A stretch of DNA of 64,000 bases from Sphingobacteriaceae bacterium (GTDB lineage Bacteria; Bacteroidota; Bacteroidia; UBA7662): contig PNNG01000026.1 in the NCBI GenBank assembly GCA_013824115.1, positions 62,001-126,000 on the forward strand, in the 5' to 3' direction. The position numbers were made by a program, and so were the translations under genes. This document shows positions 1 through 9,838 of the stretch, piece by piece (within the stretch, counting starts at the first letter, position 1; the number at the start of each line of letters is the position of its first letter). Under the pieces are notes generated by a model that was given only the letters and a program-made list of their open reading frames with translations, did not search any database and was not told the origin of the DNA.

Positions 1-464
1 CTGTTTCTTCTTTGGCAGTTGCGCGCGAGGAGAATCCCGAAGAAGGCATTTTTGGTGCCACGGGCCGTTATGCCGTTTTGCTGGTCGACGACAACGGCAT
101 GAACAGGAGGGTAGCCCGGGCGTTTTTAGAAAGATGGGGATTGAAGGTAGAAGAGGCCGAAAATGGCTTGGAGGCCTTAGAGAAGTTGCAGCCAGGTCAT
201 GCTTTCGACTTGGTGTTGATGGATTTACACATGCCCGAACTCGATGGCTATGAAGCTACGCGCAGATTGCGGGCGCAAGGTGAACGCTTGCCGGTATTGG
301 CCCTCACGGCGAGTTTACCCAAGGAGGTAGAGCACGAGGCCTACCATGCCGGGGTAGATGGCGTGGTGGTGAAGCCCTTTCATCCAAACGATTTGTATCA
401 GCACTTGCATCGTTTTTTGCTGGGCAGCGAAAAAAATCGCGGTGATGTTAAAAGCGAATTTTAG
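1..464 (+). CDS. Response-regulator receiver domain, C-terminal end of a truncated hybrid kinase
   Basis: The reading frame is open from the first bases of the window, so this is very likely the 3' end of a longer gene rather than a free-standing regulator; the first possible start (TTG at 12) looks incidental. The visible part is a CheY-like receiver domain: the acidic pair in LLVDDNGMN, the phospho-acceptor Asp in LVLMDLHMP, the Thr/Ser site in ALTAS and the Lys in VVKPF. It closely resembles the C-terminal receiver of the next gene, 20 bases downstream and co-directional, including the shared DLHMP, DGYEAT and KPF blocks. The two are probably tandemly duplicated hybrid histidine kinases. 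The receiver would accept a phosphoryl group from its own or a neighbouring kinase. The input domain cannot be seen. Confidence 0.85.
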   Translation, partial: VSSLAVAREENPEEGIFGATGRYAVLLVDDNGMNRRVARAFLERWGLKVEEAENGLEALEKLQPGHAFDLVLMDLHMPELDGYEATRRLRAQGERLPVLALTASLPKEVEHEAYHAGVDGVVVKPFHPNDLYQHLHRFLLGSEKNRGDVKSEF

Positions 465-484
465 ATTTGAAGTAGATTCTTGAC

Positions 485-2875
485 ATGCAGCTATTTTTGA
501 AGCGCCTTCTGCTCTCTTTTTTTCTGTTGCTTTTGGGTGTTACGGGGCTTCATGCACAGCAGGCGGTTATCGATTTAAGGGCCAGCTCACCGCATCAAAA
601 GGCGGTAAGTTTGGCGGGTAATTGGCGCATGTTTTGGCAACAATTGTACACCCCCAACGAGCTCCCGGCCACAGGAGGCGCCTTGGTTGCTTTTCCTAAA
701 AAATGGACCGATACTCCATGGAAGGGCCAACCGCTTCCAGCCTTAGGCTACGCCACCTATGAAGTGCTTGTTTTGCTTCCTCCCAACAGCCAGGGCTTGG
801 GCATCGATTTACCCGATGTTTATACAAGCTATCATTTGTACGCCAATGGACAATTATTACAAGCCAATGGCCAGCCCGGAACCTCTGCAGCAACCACCAA
901 ACCTTTTTGGTTGGGCCGTACGCTTCCTCTACTAGACGGTATCGATAGTTTGCACTTGGTGCTTCAAATAGCCAATTTCCATCATTCCAAAGGGGGGCCT
1001 TACAAAGAAATTTATGTAGGCGATTATGAAAAGCTCAAAAACAATCGAAAACGCGATGGTGCCCTCGATTTGGTGATGAGTGGAGCTCTGTTGATGGGCG
1101 GCTTGTTCTTTTTCGGACTGTATTTGTTTGGTAAGTACGACCGGGCCATGTTGTTTTTTGCGCTTTATTGCATTACCTACAGCTACCGTCCGGTGGGTTC
1201 GCGTTTATACGTACTGCACGATATGTTCCCCCAGCTCAGCTGGCATGTGGCAGTACGGCTCGAATACTTCAGCTTGTTTGTGTCGCTGGGCTTTTTTGCC
1301 TTGTATACCCTCTACTTGTATCCCAAAGACCTCAACAAACGCTGGATCAGGACTTTGGCTTACAGCTGTTTGGCCTTGGCATCAACCACGCTTTTCGTTT
1401 CGCCCTATTGGTTTACGTTGGCGCTCAATCCGTTTTTGTTTCTCATGTTTGCCGTGGTGGCATATACCACTTGGGTATACTTCAAAGCGCGCCGCAACCA
1501 CCGCATTGGCTCGGGTTATGCTTTGGCGAGTACGGTGGTCATCATGATGGTGATGCTGCTCATCAATCTTGAGTACTTTCAGCTGCTTTTACCAGCCAGC
1601 ATCGTGCTCTTCATCGGGTATTTTTCGTTTTTGTTCCTGCAGTCATTGGTGTTGGCTTTCCGCTTTGCCAATATTCTCGACCAGGCCCGACAACAAGCCC
1701 TCATTGGACTGCGGGTGAAATCCGACTTTTTGTCGACCATGTCGCACGAAATACGCACCCCACTGAATGCTGTGATTGGCATGACCCATTTGCTCCTCAA
1801 AAGCAATCCGCGCGAAGACCAAGAGGAGCAATTGGGGGTACTGCTCTTTTCGGCGCGCAACCTGTTGAGCATTGTGAACGACATACTTGATTACAACAAG
1901 ATTGAGGAGGGGAAAATCTCCTTTGAATCTATTCCGGTTGACATGGGCCTCATTTGCAGGAACATTACCATGGGTTTGCGTACCCAAGCCGATGAGAAAG
2001 GAATTGCACTGCGGCTCAGTATCGACTCGCAAATAAAAAACAAAGTGCTTTCCGACCCCACGCGCATGACCCAAGTCATCAGCAATTTGGTTCACAATGC
2101 CATTAAGTTTACCAAATCAGGCGGGGTAGATTTGCGGTTGCAATTGCAGTCAATAACCAACCTTGCGTACCATTTGAGGGTGGAAATTGAAGATACAGGC
2201 ATTGGCATCCCGGCCGATAAATTGTCGGTTATTTTCGATCGCTTCACGCAGGCCGATTCGTCTACCAGCCGCAGCTTTGGAGGCACCGGTTTAGGTTTGA
2301 GCATCGCCAAGCGCATTCTTGAAATGCAAAAGAGCAAGCTTGAAGTACGAAGCGAGGTAGACAAGGGCACTGCTTTTTGGTTCGACATTGCCTTGCCACT
2401 CACCGAAGAGCCTGTAGAAGAAATAACCAGCAGGGGCTTACCCGCCAAAGAGTTGGTAGACGATTCAAAAGAACAACTGCTTAAAAATGCCTCCATTTTA
2501 TTGGTGGAAGACAATTTGCTGAACGTAAAAGTAGCTGCTGCGTTTTTGCAGCGATGGGGTGCACAAGTAGATGTAGCCCTCAATGGCGAAGAGGCTTTAC
2601 AAAAGCTAGATGTTAGCAAGCATCATTTGGTGCTTATGGATTTGCATATGCCGGTGATGGATGGTTATGAAGCTACCAAAAGGCTTCGCGACCGTGGCGA
2701 AAGCTTGCCCATTATTGCCCTCACTGCCAGCCTGGCCAAAGAGATTGAAGGTGATGCTTATAAGGCCGGCCTCGATGCCATCATTGTAAAGCCCTTTAAT
2801 CCCGACGACCTGCGCGAAACCATATGGCGCCAGCTTCGACGTACTACATGGAAAGCTGAAAAAACGATCAATTAG
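485..2875 (+). CDS. Hybrid sensor histidine kinase, 7TMR-DISM type
   Basis: Membrane-bound two-component sensor of 796 aa. A signal peptide (about 1-25, ending in LHAQQ) leads to a periplasmic region (about 30-180) and a block of roughly seven hydrophobic helices (about 190-395), the layout of 7TMR-DISM receptors. Then come HisKA with the H-box SHEIRTPLN (phospho-acceptor His421), and an HATPase domain with N-box NLVHNAIKFT, G1 box DTGIGIP, F-box FDRFTQAD and G2 box GGTGLGLSI. A C-terminal receiver (about 665-785) has its phospho-acceptor at Asp719 in LVLMDLHMP. No DNA-binding output is present, so signalling probably passes on through phosphotransfer or interaction. The stop overlaps the stop of the convergent helicase gene by 4 bases. 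The stimulus is unknown; 7TMR-DISM sensors are generally thought to sense periplasmic ligands such as carbohydrates. Confidence 0.93.
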   Translation: MQLFLKRLLLSFFLLLLGVTGLHAQQAVIDLRASSPHQKAVSLAGNWRMFWQQLYTPNELPATGGALVAFPKKWTDTPWKGQPLPALGYATYEVLVLLPPNSQGLGIDLPDVYTSYHLYANGQLLQANGQPGTSAATTKPFWLGRTLPLLDGIDSLHLVLQIANFHHSKGGPYKEIYVGDYEKLKNNRKRDGALDLVMSGALLMGGLFFFGLYLFGKYDRAMLFFALYCITYSYRPVGSRLYVLHDMFPQLSWHVAVRLEYFSLFVSLGFFALYTLYLYPKDLNKRWIRTLAYSCLALASTTLFVSPYWFTLALNPFLFLMFAVVAYTTWVYFKARRNHRIGSGYALASTVVIMMVMLLINLEYFQLLLPASIVLFIGYFSFLFLQSLVLAFRFANILDQARQQALIGLRVKSDFLSTMSHEIRTPLNAVIGMTHLLLKSNPREDQEEQLGVLLFSARNLLSIVNDILDYNKIEEGKISFESIPVDMGLICRNITMGLRTQADEKGIALRLSIDSQIKNKVLSDPTRMTQVISNLVHNAIKFTKSGGVDLRLQLQSITNLAYHLRVEIEDTGIGIPADKLSVIFDRFTQADSSTSRSFGGTGLGLSIAKRILEMQKSKLEVRSEVDKGTAFWFDIALPLTEEPVEEITSRGLPAKELVDDSKEQLLKNASILLVEDNLLNVKVAAAFLQRWGAQVDVALNGEEALQKLDVSKHHLVLMDLHMPVMDGYEATKRLRDRGESLPIIALTASLAKEIEGDAYKAGLDAIIVKPFNPDDLRETIWRQLRRTTWKAEKTIN

Positions 2876-5184
2876 GCTGTTTTTGAAACATATCCTTGCT
2901 GCATGATGCTTCTTGCGAGCAGTAAATCGCCATAGCTATAGGCTTCTTGGCAGGCAGCCAAAGCGTCGCTCATTTTTAGTTCGGTGAGATTGGGAACAGT
3001 CTTCACTATCTCATCAAAGAGTGCGGGTGCAATCAATTGCTCCAATGCCAAATCTCCAGTACCTATGGCACGCACCAATTGCGCTTGGATGGTGGTTTCG
3101 GCATAATCGCGTAGTTGGGCAATTTCTGCAATAGATTTGCCTTCCTTGAACAGCAACAACGATACACGGGTATTTTCCTCGGCCGAAAGCTTGTCGGCCT
3201 TCACCGGAATTTCGCCTAAAATCGGATGTGAATGCCGCTTGATAGCTGTTTTTTCAGCTGCTTCCTTCTCTTTTTTAGCCTTCTTGGCGGTTTTTGCGGG
3301 GGTAACTTCCACCTGCGTTACGAAGGCCTTGCGCCAGGAGGTATCGGGTGCAGATGGCAAAAGTTCGGTAGTAGGTTGCTGTAAATAGGCTTGTAACTGC
3401 GGCCATCGGGCAATGCGTTCCCAGCACGATAGCAGGGCCGTGTCAAGTTCGGCCAATTCGTTTCGGTAGCTTTTCATGCCCTTTTCTTTGGCTACCGTTT
3501 GTATTTGCATCAATAGCTGCAGGTTCAAGGCACGCAATCGTTGCTCCAAGGGCTGTAATTTTTCTTGCCATTGCGCTATGGTCCAAGGGCTAAGCAGTGC
3601 ATCCTGACCTTCATGCCGCAGGGCTTGACTGTTTTCAACCGTTTTGTTGAGCTGTTCTTCAAAGGCAAAAGCCCACGATTGCTCACCGGTTTTGCTGGCA
3701 TTTTCGCCCAGCTCGCTGTAATCGTCGAGGTGTTTGCGCCACATACGCACAAAACCACCCAAATCGAACAGCTGGTTGTAGGCAAATTGGCGGTATTGAA
3801 GTCGCCATTGTTGCAGGTTGTCTTCGGAGGGCAGTTGGCGTTTGGTTTTTTCGAAATGCGCCAACCGATCGGGAACGGCCACTTGCTGCCTCGGAAAACG
3901 GCTGCTGAGTACCAATCCCTCGGCGGTGCGCAATCGCGAAAGGGCCACATAAGCTTGACCGCCAGCAAAGGCCTGGGCAATATCAATGATGGCCCGGTCG
4001 AAGCTGAGTCCCTGACTTTTGTGTACGGTGATGGCCCAGGCCAATCGCAAAGGATATTGGGTAAAGCTACCGGCAACGGTTTCTGTGATTTGTTTGGTTT
4101 CAGGGTCGGTTTGGTAAACGGTATTGTTCCAAACCAGCTTGTTCACCACCAAAGCTTCCCCATTTTCAAAAGTTACTTCTACTACATTGTCTTCTAATCG
4201 ACTGATGCGAGCGAGTTTGCCATTGTAAAAGCGGTTCTCGGGCCCATCGTTTCGCACAAACATCACCTGTGCTCCAACTGCCAGTTCTAGTTGGGCATCG
4301 CAAGGGTACATGTATTCGGGGAATTCGTCTTTGACTTCGGCCGGGTAGGCAAATACGGCTTGTTTTAATGCCTGCAGTTCCTGCCGGTTAATGCGGTCCG
4401 ATTGCGCATTGTGGGTAGTAAGGGTAATCCAGGTTTCGGTACGGTTGGGTTGAAAATCGGGTTGAAAGCGGCCATCAAACCAGTCCATATCGGCTTCGGT
4501 GAGTTCGTTATAGCGCAAACGGTTGAGTAAATCGGTAAAGAAGGGCTGGCTTTGCCGATGAATTTTTTCGAGCTGCAAGTAAACCGGCCTGGCTTTTTTA
4601 ATTACCTGCGCGTCAAAGAAGAAGGGGGAAGCGTAATGTTTGCTCATAATTTCCCACTCTTCGCGCTTCACCACGGGGGGCAATTGCATCATATCGCCCA
4701 CCAGCAATACTTGCAGTCCACCAAATGGCTCGCTGTTGCGCCTCACTGTGCGAAGCATATTGTCAACGGCATCGAGCAAATCGGCACGTACCATACTTAC
4801 CTCGTCAATTACCAATAATTCGGCCCGTCGAATGACTTGCTTTTTTTCGGTGCGCATGCGGCTGTGCCTGCGCAAACTGCCCGCGGTTTCAAACTTGAGT
4901 TCTCCGGCCAACAAGGGTTCGTTTTGCTCGATGGGTAAATAGCCGCCAAAGGGCAACTGAAACATCGAATGCAGCGTAACTCCCCCGGCTTGAAGGGCGG
5001 CAATGCCAGTGGGTGCGGTTACCAAAACCTGCTTGTGGGTTGATTCAATAAAATGCCTTTGCAAGGTGGTTTTGCCCGAACCGGCCTTGCCTGTGAGGAA
5101 AACATGGCTGCGGGTTTGCTGCAGTAATTGCAGGGCCAAGCGGGCCGCAGGTTCAAGCTGTTGAAGTTGGTTGGTTGCAAGCAT
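2872..5184 (-). CDS. PIF1/RecD-like superfamily 1 helicase with C-terminal HTH domain
   Basis: ATP-dependent DNA helicase of 770 aa. Walker A is GKAGSGKT (residues 32-39), motif Ia lies around TAPTGIAAL, Walker B is LLVIDEVSMV, and the late motif ITVHKSQGLSFD with YVALSRL is typical of PIF1/TraA/RecD-type SF1B helicases. The C-terminal 130 residues are Lys-rich, then contain a winged-helix-like segment (SIAEIAQLRDYAETTIQ) matching the HTH often fused to bacterial RecQ and PIF1-like helicases. I chose the ATG at 5184 because the protein is family-like from there; the in-frame 26-residue upstream extension has no homology-like features. The gene stands alone, convergent with the sensor kinase and overlapping it by 4 bases at the stops. 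The role is inferred to be DNA repair or replication. Confidence 0.9.
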   Translation of the reverse strand: MLATNQLQQLEPAARLALQLLQQTRSHVFLTGKAGSGKTTLQRHFIESTHKQVLVTAPTGIAALQAGGVTLHSMFQLPFGGYLPIEQNEPLLAGELKFETAGSLRRHSRMRTEKKQVIRRAELLVIDEVSMVRADLLDAVDNMLRTVRRNSEPFGGLQVLLVGDMMQLPPVVKREEWEIMSKHYASPFFFDAQVIKKARPVYLQLEKIHRQSQPFFTDLLNRLRYNELTEADMDWFDGRFQPDFQPNRTETWITLTTHNAQSDRINRQELQALKQAVFAYPAEVKDEFPEYMYPCDAQLELAVGAQVMFVRNDGPENRFYNGKLARISRLEDNVVEVTFENGEALVVNKLVWNNTVYQTDPETKQITETVAGSFTQYPLRLAWAITVHKSQGLSFDRAIIDIAQAFAGGQAYVALSRLRTAEGLVLSSRFPRQQVAVPDRLAHFEKTKRQLPSEDNLQQWRLQYRQFAYNQLFDLGGFVRMWRKHLDDYSELGENASKTGEQSWAFAFEEQLNKTVENSQALRHEGQDALLSPWTIAQWQEKLQPLEQRLRALNLQLLMQIQTVAKEKGMKSYRNELAELDTALLSCWERIARWPQLQAYLQQPTTELLPSAPDTSWRKAFVTQVEVTPAKTAKKAKKEKEAAEKTAIKRHSHPILGEIPVKADKLSAEENTRVSLLLFKEGKSIAEIAQLRDYAETTIQAQLVRAIGTGDLALEQLIAPALFDEIVKTVPNLTELKMSDALAACQEAYSYGDLLLARSIMQQGYVSKTA

Positions 5185-5260
5185 GCCTGCAAGATAAAAC
5201 CCCTTCCTGGAGCCATCCAAATATTCGCGAGAAAGTATAACAATTAGCTGTAAACACAAC

Positions 5261-5287
5261 AAAGCCGGACCTCCCGGCCCGGCTTTT
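5261..5287 (-). terminator. Hairpin downstream of aceA
   Basis: AAAGCCGG (5261-5268) pairs with CCGGCTTT (5279-5286), giving an 8-bp stem. It lies between the aceA stop (leftward) and the helicase start. The U-tract on the minus strand is weak (CTTTGTTG), so termination efficiency is uncertain. Confidence 0.45.
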
Positions 5288-5333
5288 CACCTAAAAACAA
5301 ACCACAGGGCAGCTGCTTGCTGCCAAGCGTATA

Positions 5334-6611
5334 TCAATGAAATTGCGCCGTTTCGGTCGACCCAGCCATGGCAACCGTCGATGCTGTACCGGCCGTAATG
5401 GTGGTTTGAACGGCATCGAAATAGCCCGTGCCCACAAAACTTTGGTGCTTCACAGCTTTAAAGCCAAATTCCTGTAAGGCAAATTCGCGCTGCTGCAAAT
5501 CAGAGTAGCCGGCCATGCCGGTTTGACGATAAGCACGTGCCAACTCAAACATGCTCGTGTTTAGCGCGTGGAACCCGGCCAGGGTGATAAACTGAAAACG
5601 ATAGCCCAAAGCAGCCAGTTCTTCGCGAAAGTTCAACAATGCCTCCCGGTCGAGCTTCGAAGCCCAGTTGAAAGAGGGCGAACAGTTGTAGGCCAGCATT
5701 TTACTCGGATACACCGCATGGATGGCCTGGGCAAAGGCACGTGCTTCGGCCAAGTCGGGTTTCGAGGTTTCCATCCATATCAAATCGGCATAAGGTGCAT
5801 AGGCCAATCCACGGGCAATGGCTTGCTCGATGCCTGCATGCACGTAATAAAAGCCCTCCGCAGAACGCTCACCGGTGCAAAAAGGCTGGTCGGCTGGATC
5901 TACATCGCTGGTGAGCAGATTGGCGGCATCGGCATCGGTGCGGGCAACCAAGAGGGTGGGTACGCCCATCACATCGGCAGCCAAACGGGCGGCAACCAAC
6001 TTCTGAATGGCCTCCGAAGTGGGCACCAATACCTTGCCGCCTAAGTGGCCGCATTTTTTGGCCGACGACAATTGGTCTTCGAAATGCACACCCGCCGCAC
6101 CGGCTTCAATCATCATTTTCATGAGTTCAAAGGCGTTGAGGTTGCCTCCAAAGCCGGCTTCAGCATCGGCCACAATAGGGACCAGGAAATCCACTTCACC
6201 ATCGCCCTGCAGGCGTTGGATTTGGTCGGCACGCAAAAGCGCATTGTTGATGCGCCTCACCACGGCAGGCACGCTGTCGGCCGGATACAAACTTTGGTCG
6301 GGGTACATCTGTCCAGCCAAATTGGCATCGGCAGCTACTTGCCAACCGCTGAGGTAAATGGCATCCAAACCAGCCTGCACCTCTTGCACGGCCTGGTTGC
6401 CAGTGAGTGCGCCCAAGGCAGCCACATAAGGTTGTTGATGGAGCTTTTCCCAGAGCTTTTGGGCGCCAAAGGTGGCCAGGCTGTGGGCGATATCCACGGT
6501 GGGTCGAAGGCGTATTACTTCTTCGGCTTGGTAGGGGCGACGGATGCCGGCCCAGCGGGGATTGGTTTCCCAATCGGTGCGCAGTGCATCAATTTGTTGT
6601 TGCGTTTTCAT
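5334..6611 (-). CDS. aceA: Isocitrate lyase
   Basis: Splits isocitrate into glyoxylate and succinate, the first step of the glyoxylate shunt, in the cytoplasm. The 425-aa length matches the family (about 430). The hallmark KKCGHLGGK carries the catalytic Cys; [13 protein letters not shown] and [12 protein letters not shown] are conserved metal/substrate-site blocks, and NCSPSFNW is the late signature. It starts inside the end of aceB (overlap of about 23 bases), so the two are cotranscribed with aceB first. The divergent ScfR/RamB-like regulator upstream of aceB suggests control by acyl-CoA or acetate availability. Identity is secure. Confidence 0.98.
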   Translation of the reverse strand: MKTQQQIDALRTDWETNPRWAGIRRPYQAEEVIRLRPTVDIAHSLATFGAQKLWEKLHQQPYVAALGALTGNQAVQEVQAGLDAIYLSGWQVAADANLAGQMYPDQSLYPADSVPAVVRRINNALLRADQIQRLQGDGEVDFLVPIVADAEAGFGGNLNAFELMKMMIEAGAAGVHFEDQLSSAKKCGHLGGKVLVPTSEAIQKLVAARLAADVMGVPTLLVARTDADAANLLTSDVDPADQPFCTGERSAEGFYYVHAGIEQAIARGLAYAPYADLIWMETSKPDLAEARAFAQAIHAVYPSKMLAYNCSPSFNWASKLDREALLNFREELAALGYRFQFITLAGFHALNTSMFELARAYRQTGMAGYSDLQQREFALQEFGFKAVKHQSFVGTGYFDAVQTTITAGTASTVAMAGSTETAQFH

Positions 6612-8217
6612 AGGGGGTGGCGTTTAAAATTTTGGTTTCTTCTTGTAAAAGCAGCTCGTAAGCCGGTGTAGTGAGGAAAGGTTCGAAGGCATCGGTAATC
6701 ACCAAATCGAGCAGCAAACGCGTGGCACGGGGAATTTGACGCTGTAAATCGGTCCTGCCCTCGAACAAATGGGGCAAACGCCGCACTTCTCGGGCAATGA
6801 TTTCTTCTACCAGACTGCGGGTGATGCGACGACCATCGGTTAATTGGCTGCCATGCCGCAACCATTGCCACAGTTGGGCACGCGAAATTTCGGCCGTGGC
6901 AGCATCTTCCATGAGTTGGTGGATGGCGGCAGCGCCTTGTCCCGATAACCAATAGCACAAATACTGCAGTGCCACGTGTACATTGGTGCGCAAACCGCCT
7001 TCGGTAATGCTTCGGTCGGTGGGCAAGGTCAATAAATCGGCGGGATGCCAGTCGGCTAAGATTTGCTTCGATTTTTGGTGCGGTTTGTTTCCCAGCACTT
7101 CATCGAAAACAGCCCGGGCAACAGGCACTAGGCCAGGGTGGGCCACCCAACTGCCATCGTAACCCATTTTGGCCTCTCTTTCTTTGTCGGCTTTTACCTT
7201 GGCAAAGGCTTCGAGGTTGGCAGCTTCATCGCGGGCCGGAATGTAAGCGCTCATGCCTCCAATGGCGTGTGCGCCGCGTTGGTGACACACTTGCACCAAA
7301 CGTTGGGCATAGGCAGCCATAAAGGGCTGCTGCATGTGTAGGGCGGCTCGGTCGGGCAAGACGAATTCGGGCCGCTGTCGGAATTTTTTAATGACGGAAA
7401 AGAGGTAATCCCAACGACCGGCATTCAGGCCAGTGATGTTCGGCCGCAGCGCAAACAAAATTTCCTCCATGGCAAAGGCGGCCGTAATGGTTTCGATAAG
7501 CACGGTGCATTTGATGCTGCCTTGTGGTAAACCCAGATAGGTTTCGGCATGGGCAAAAACCTTGGTCCAGAGAGCGGCTTCTTTGGCGTTTTCGAGTTTG
7601 GGGAGGTAGAAATACGGGCCGCTACCGTTGGCCAGCAGCATTTCGGCGTTGAGGTAGAGGTAGGTGCCAAAGTCGAATAAACTGGCGCTCATGGCTTCCT
7701 CCTTCACCCGCACATGGGCTTCGTTGAGATGCCAGCCCCGTGGACGAACCATGAGGGTGGCTGTTTTTTCGGCGAGGGCATAGGTTTTGCCACGTGCTGC
7801 ATCGGTAAACTGCAGCTGCCGCCTGATGGCTTGGTAAAGGTTCCATTGGCCGTCGAGGAGGAGGTCCCAGCGCGGACAGCTCGCATCTTCAAAATCGGCC
7901 ATGAATACCGAAGCGCCTGAGTTGAGGGCGTTGATCACGGTTTTGCGGTCGACCGGACCCGTAATTTCTACCCGGCGCTCTTGCAAATCGGCCGGAATGC
8001 GCGCCACTTGCCAGGAGGCTTCCGCTATTTCCTGGGCGGCTTGGGAGAGGTGGGGGGTGTAGCCTTGGTCGAAGGCGGTTTGTAAACTTTCGCGCTCGGC
8101 CAGAAGTTGTTGGCGTTCGGCTTCAAAACGCTGGTGTAGCGATTGAAGGAAGGCCAATAAACCCGGCTCAAAGAGGGGACTGATGGGCGAATCGGGCAGT
8201 GAGTGGACTTTTATCAT
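6589..8217 (-). CDS. aceB: Malate synthase A
   Basis: Condenses glyoxylate with acetyl-CoA to malate, the second glyoxylate-shunt enzyme. The 542 aa match the AceB class (about 530) rather than the longer GlcB. Conserved blocks include [36 protein letters not shown] and [18 protein letters not shown], all typical of AceB. The ATG at 8217 (MIKVHSLPD) is preferred over an in-frame upstream start at 8262, because the upstream residues would lie in the operator region. First gene of the aceB-aceA operon; the promoter region between 8218 and 8347 is shared with the divergent regulator. Confidence 0.97.
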   Translation of the reverse strand: MIKVHSLPDSPISPLFEPGLLAFLQSLHQRFEAERQQLLAERESLQTAFDQGYTPHLSQAAQEIAEASWQVARIPADLQERRVEITGPVDRKTVINALNSGASVFMADFEDASCPRWDLLLDGQWNLYQAIRRQLQFTDAARGKTYALAEKTATLMVRPRGWHLNEAHVRVKEEAMSASLFDFGTYLYLNAEMLLANGSGPYFYLPKLENAKEAALWTKVFAHAETYLGLPQGSIKCTVLIETITAAFAMEEILFALRPNITGLNAGRWDYLFSVIKKFRQRPEFVLPDRAALHMQQPFMAAYAQRLVQVCHQRGAHAIGGMSAYIPARDEAANLEAFAKVKADKEREAKMGYDGSWVAHPGLVPVARAVFDEVLGNKPHQKSKQILADWHPADLLTLPTDRSITEGGLRTNVHVALQYLCYWLSGQGAAAIHQLMEDAATAEISRAQLWQWLRHGSQLTDGRRITRSLVEEIIAREVRRLPHLFEGRTDLQRQIPRATRLLLDLVITDAFEPFLTTPAYELLLQEETKILNATPYENATTN

Positions 8218-8230
8218 GTCGTTCTTTTCA

Positions 8231-8288
8231 GCGAATTTATGTATACAGCGAAAATTCGCCAAATAAATAATTTCGCGAAAGCGAAATT
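8231..8288. promoter_or_regulatory. Candidate operator cluster in the aceB/regulator divergent region
   Basis: Six copies of the pentamer GCGAA/TTCGC fall within 55 bp: 8231, 8248, 8255, 8272, 8275 and 8281. They form nested inverted repeats: AATTTCGC (8269-8276) with GCGAAATT (8281-8288); GCGAA (8248) with TTCGC (8255); and GCGAATTT (8231-8238) with AAATTCGC (8252-8259). The position between aceB and a ScfR/RamB-type regulator makes this the likely binding site of that protein. RamB is known to bind short AT-flanked GC-core sites near glyoxylate genes; the exact site here is inferred. Confidence 0.6.
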
Positions 8289-8347
8289 TTTTTCAAAATC
8301 TGCTCAGAGCCGTTGAAATGGCTTATTTTGGGGTGAAATTTTTTTGC

Positions 8348-9838
8348 ATGGCCCTGCGTGAAGAGAACATCCGTTTGATATTTGGACTGAAAATGCGGCA
8401 GTTGCGCATCGATAAAGGTCTATCGCTATCGGAGTTAGCCCAGCGAACGGGCATATCGGTATCGTATCTCACCGAAATTGAAAAGGCCCGCAAATATCCC
8501 AAAGCCGACAAAATAAGCCTACTGGCCGAAGCCCTTGAAACCTCGTATGACCAGCTGGTTTCGTTGCAACTCGATAAGCGCTTGGCAGCTGTATCGGAGC
8601 TCCTTCAGTCACATGTGCTCACCGACCTGCCCCTCGAAATGTTTGGTGTTGAACCCGCGAGCTTGCTTGAATTGTTGGCTGGCGCACCTACCAAATTGAG
8701 TGCTTTTGTAAGTACCCTCATTGAAATAGGACGCAACTATGGGCTGGGTTTCGAGGGATTTTATCTGGCTGTATTGCGGTCGTTCCAGGAAATGCACGAC
8801 AATTATTTTCCCGAATTGGAAGATGCCGTGGCGGCCTTTGCCCAATCGCACCGATTGCAAACTCCCCTTTCGGAAGAGCAGTTGAGTGAGCTGTTGGTTT
8901 CGGAATATGGCTATACCATTACTTATACTGCTTTCGACGATCAGCCTGAACTGCGACAATTGCGCTCGCTCACCTTGCCGGGTAAGTCGCCCCGCCTTTT
9001 GCTCCACCAGCAACTCAATGCCGAACAGCGGGCTTTTGCTTTGGGACGTGAGTTGGGATACAATTATTTGGGATTGGTTGACCGGCCCTACACCGCCACC
9101 TGGATTGAAGTAAATACCTTCGAACAAGTACTCAATAACTTCAGGGCATCCTATTTTTCAAGTGCTTTGCTGCTGCCATCGGTCGTACTTGAAAAAGAAC
9201 TGCAGCACTTTTTTGAGCAGAAACAGTTCGATACTCACTTTTTGCCTGGACTCATGCAGTCGTACGGCGTTTCTGCCGAAACCTTGCTCCATCGCATGAC
9301 ATCCCTGCTGCCTGCCCGTTTTGGATTGGGAGAGCTGTTTTTTTTGCGTTTCGAAAAGGTGCCTACGCCCGAGGAGTTTGTGCTCACTAAAGAGTTGCAT
9401 TTGAACGGACAGCACAATCCGCATGCTACGGTTTTAAACGAGCACTACTGTAGACGTTGGTTATCGCTTACGGCCATCCATGAATTGCAATCGGCTGGCG
9501 AAAACCTGCTCTGTACCGCCCAGCAATCGCATTATGTTGATAGCGACAACCAATATCTCCTCATGAGTATTGCCACCACCGCCTCGGCTTGGCAACCCAC
9601 CGATGGCAGTGTAAGCATTGGCTTGCGGCTCAACGCGGCGCTCAAGCGGAAGATTCGTTTTTGGAACGACCCCGCTTTACGCATCCGCACGGTAGGCGAA
9701 ACCTGCGAACGATGTCCCTTGGTCGACTGCGAGTCGCGTGCTGCTTCGCCCCGGGTAGTGCAGCAGCAACAAAAAACCGCTGCCATGAAGCAGGCAGTAA
9801 ATGCGCTATTGCTCAAAAACAAACAAGCGCAGGGATGA
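8348..9838 (+). CDS. ScfR/RamB-family transcriptional regulator (XRE HTH + DUF2083)
   Basis: Cytoplasmic DNA-binding regulator of 496 aa. An N-terminal XRE helix-turn-helix (about residues 10-65; LSLSELAQRTGISVSYLTEI) is followed by an IrrE/M78-like middle region. In that region the usual HEXXH is degenerate (GRELGYNYL), so protease activity is unlikely. The C-terminal DUF2083 domain ends in the conserved Cys cluster CERCPLVDC. This architecture defines the short-chain fatty acyl-CoA regulators (ScfR; RamB, PrpC, MccR), which control glyoxylate, propionate or acetate genes. It is divergent from aceB-aceA, supporting that role. The ATG at 8348 (MALREEN) is preferred over the one 30 bases upstream. 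It overlaps the next gene by ATGA, so the two are probably translationally coupled. Confidence 0.92.
   Translation: MALREENIRLIFGLKMRQLRIDKGLSLSELAQRTGISVSYLTEIEKARKYPKADKISLLAEALETSYDQLVSLQLDKRLAAVSELLQSHVLTDLPLEMFGVEPASLLELLAGAPTKLSAFVSTLIEIGRNYGLGFEGFYLAVLRSFQEMHDNYFPELEDAVAAFAQSHRLQTPLSEEQLSELLVSEYGYTITYTAFDDQPELRQLRSLTLPGKSPRLLLHQQLNAEQRAFALGRELGYNYLGLVDRPYTATWIEVNTFEQVLNNFRASYFSSALLLPSVVLEKELQHFFEQKQFDTHFLPGLMQSYGVSAETLLHRMTSLLPARFGLGELFFLRFEKVPTPEEFVLTKELHLNGQHNPHATVLNEHYCRRWLSLTAIHELQSAGENLLCTAQQSHYVDSDNQYLLMSIATTASAWQPTDGSVSIGLRLNAALKRKIRFWNDPALRIRTVGETCERCPLVDCESRAASPRVVQQQQKTAAMKQAVNALLLKNKQAQG

Noticed and set aside
8231-8288. Terminator between aceB and the regulator
   Set aside because: The repeats lie upstream of both divergent genes, where a terminator would be misplaced; operator sites fit better.
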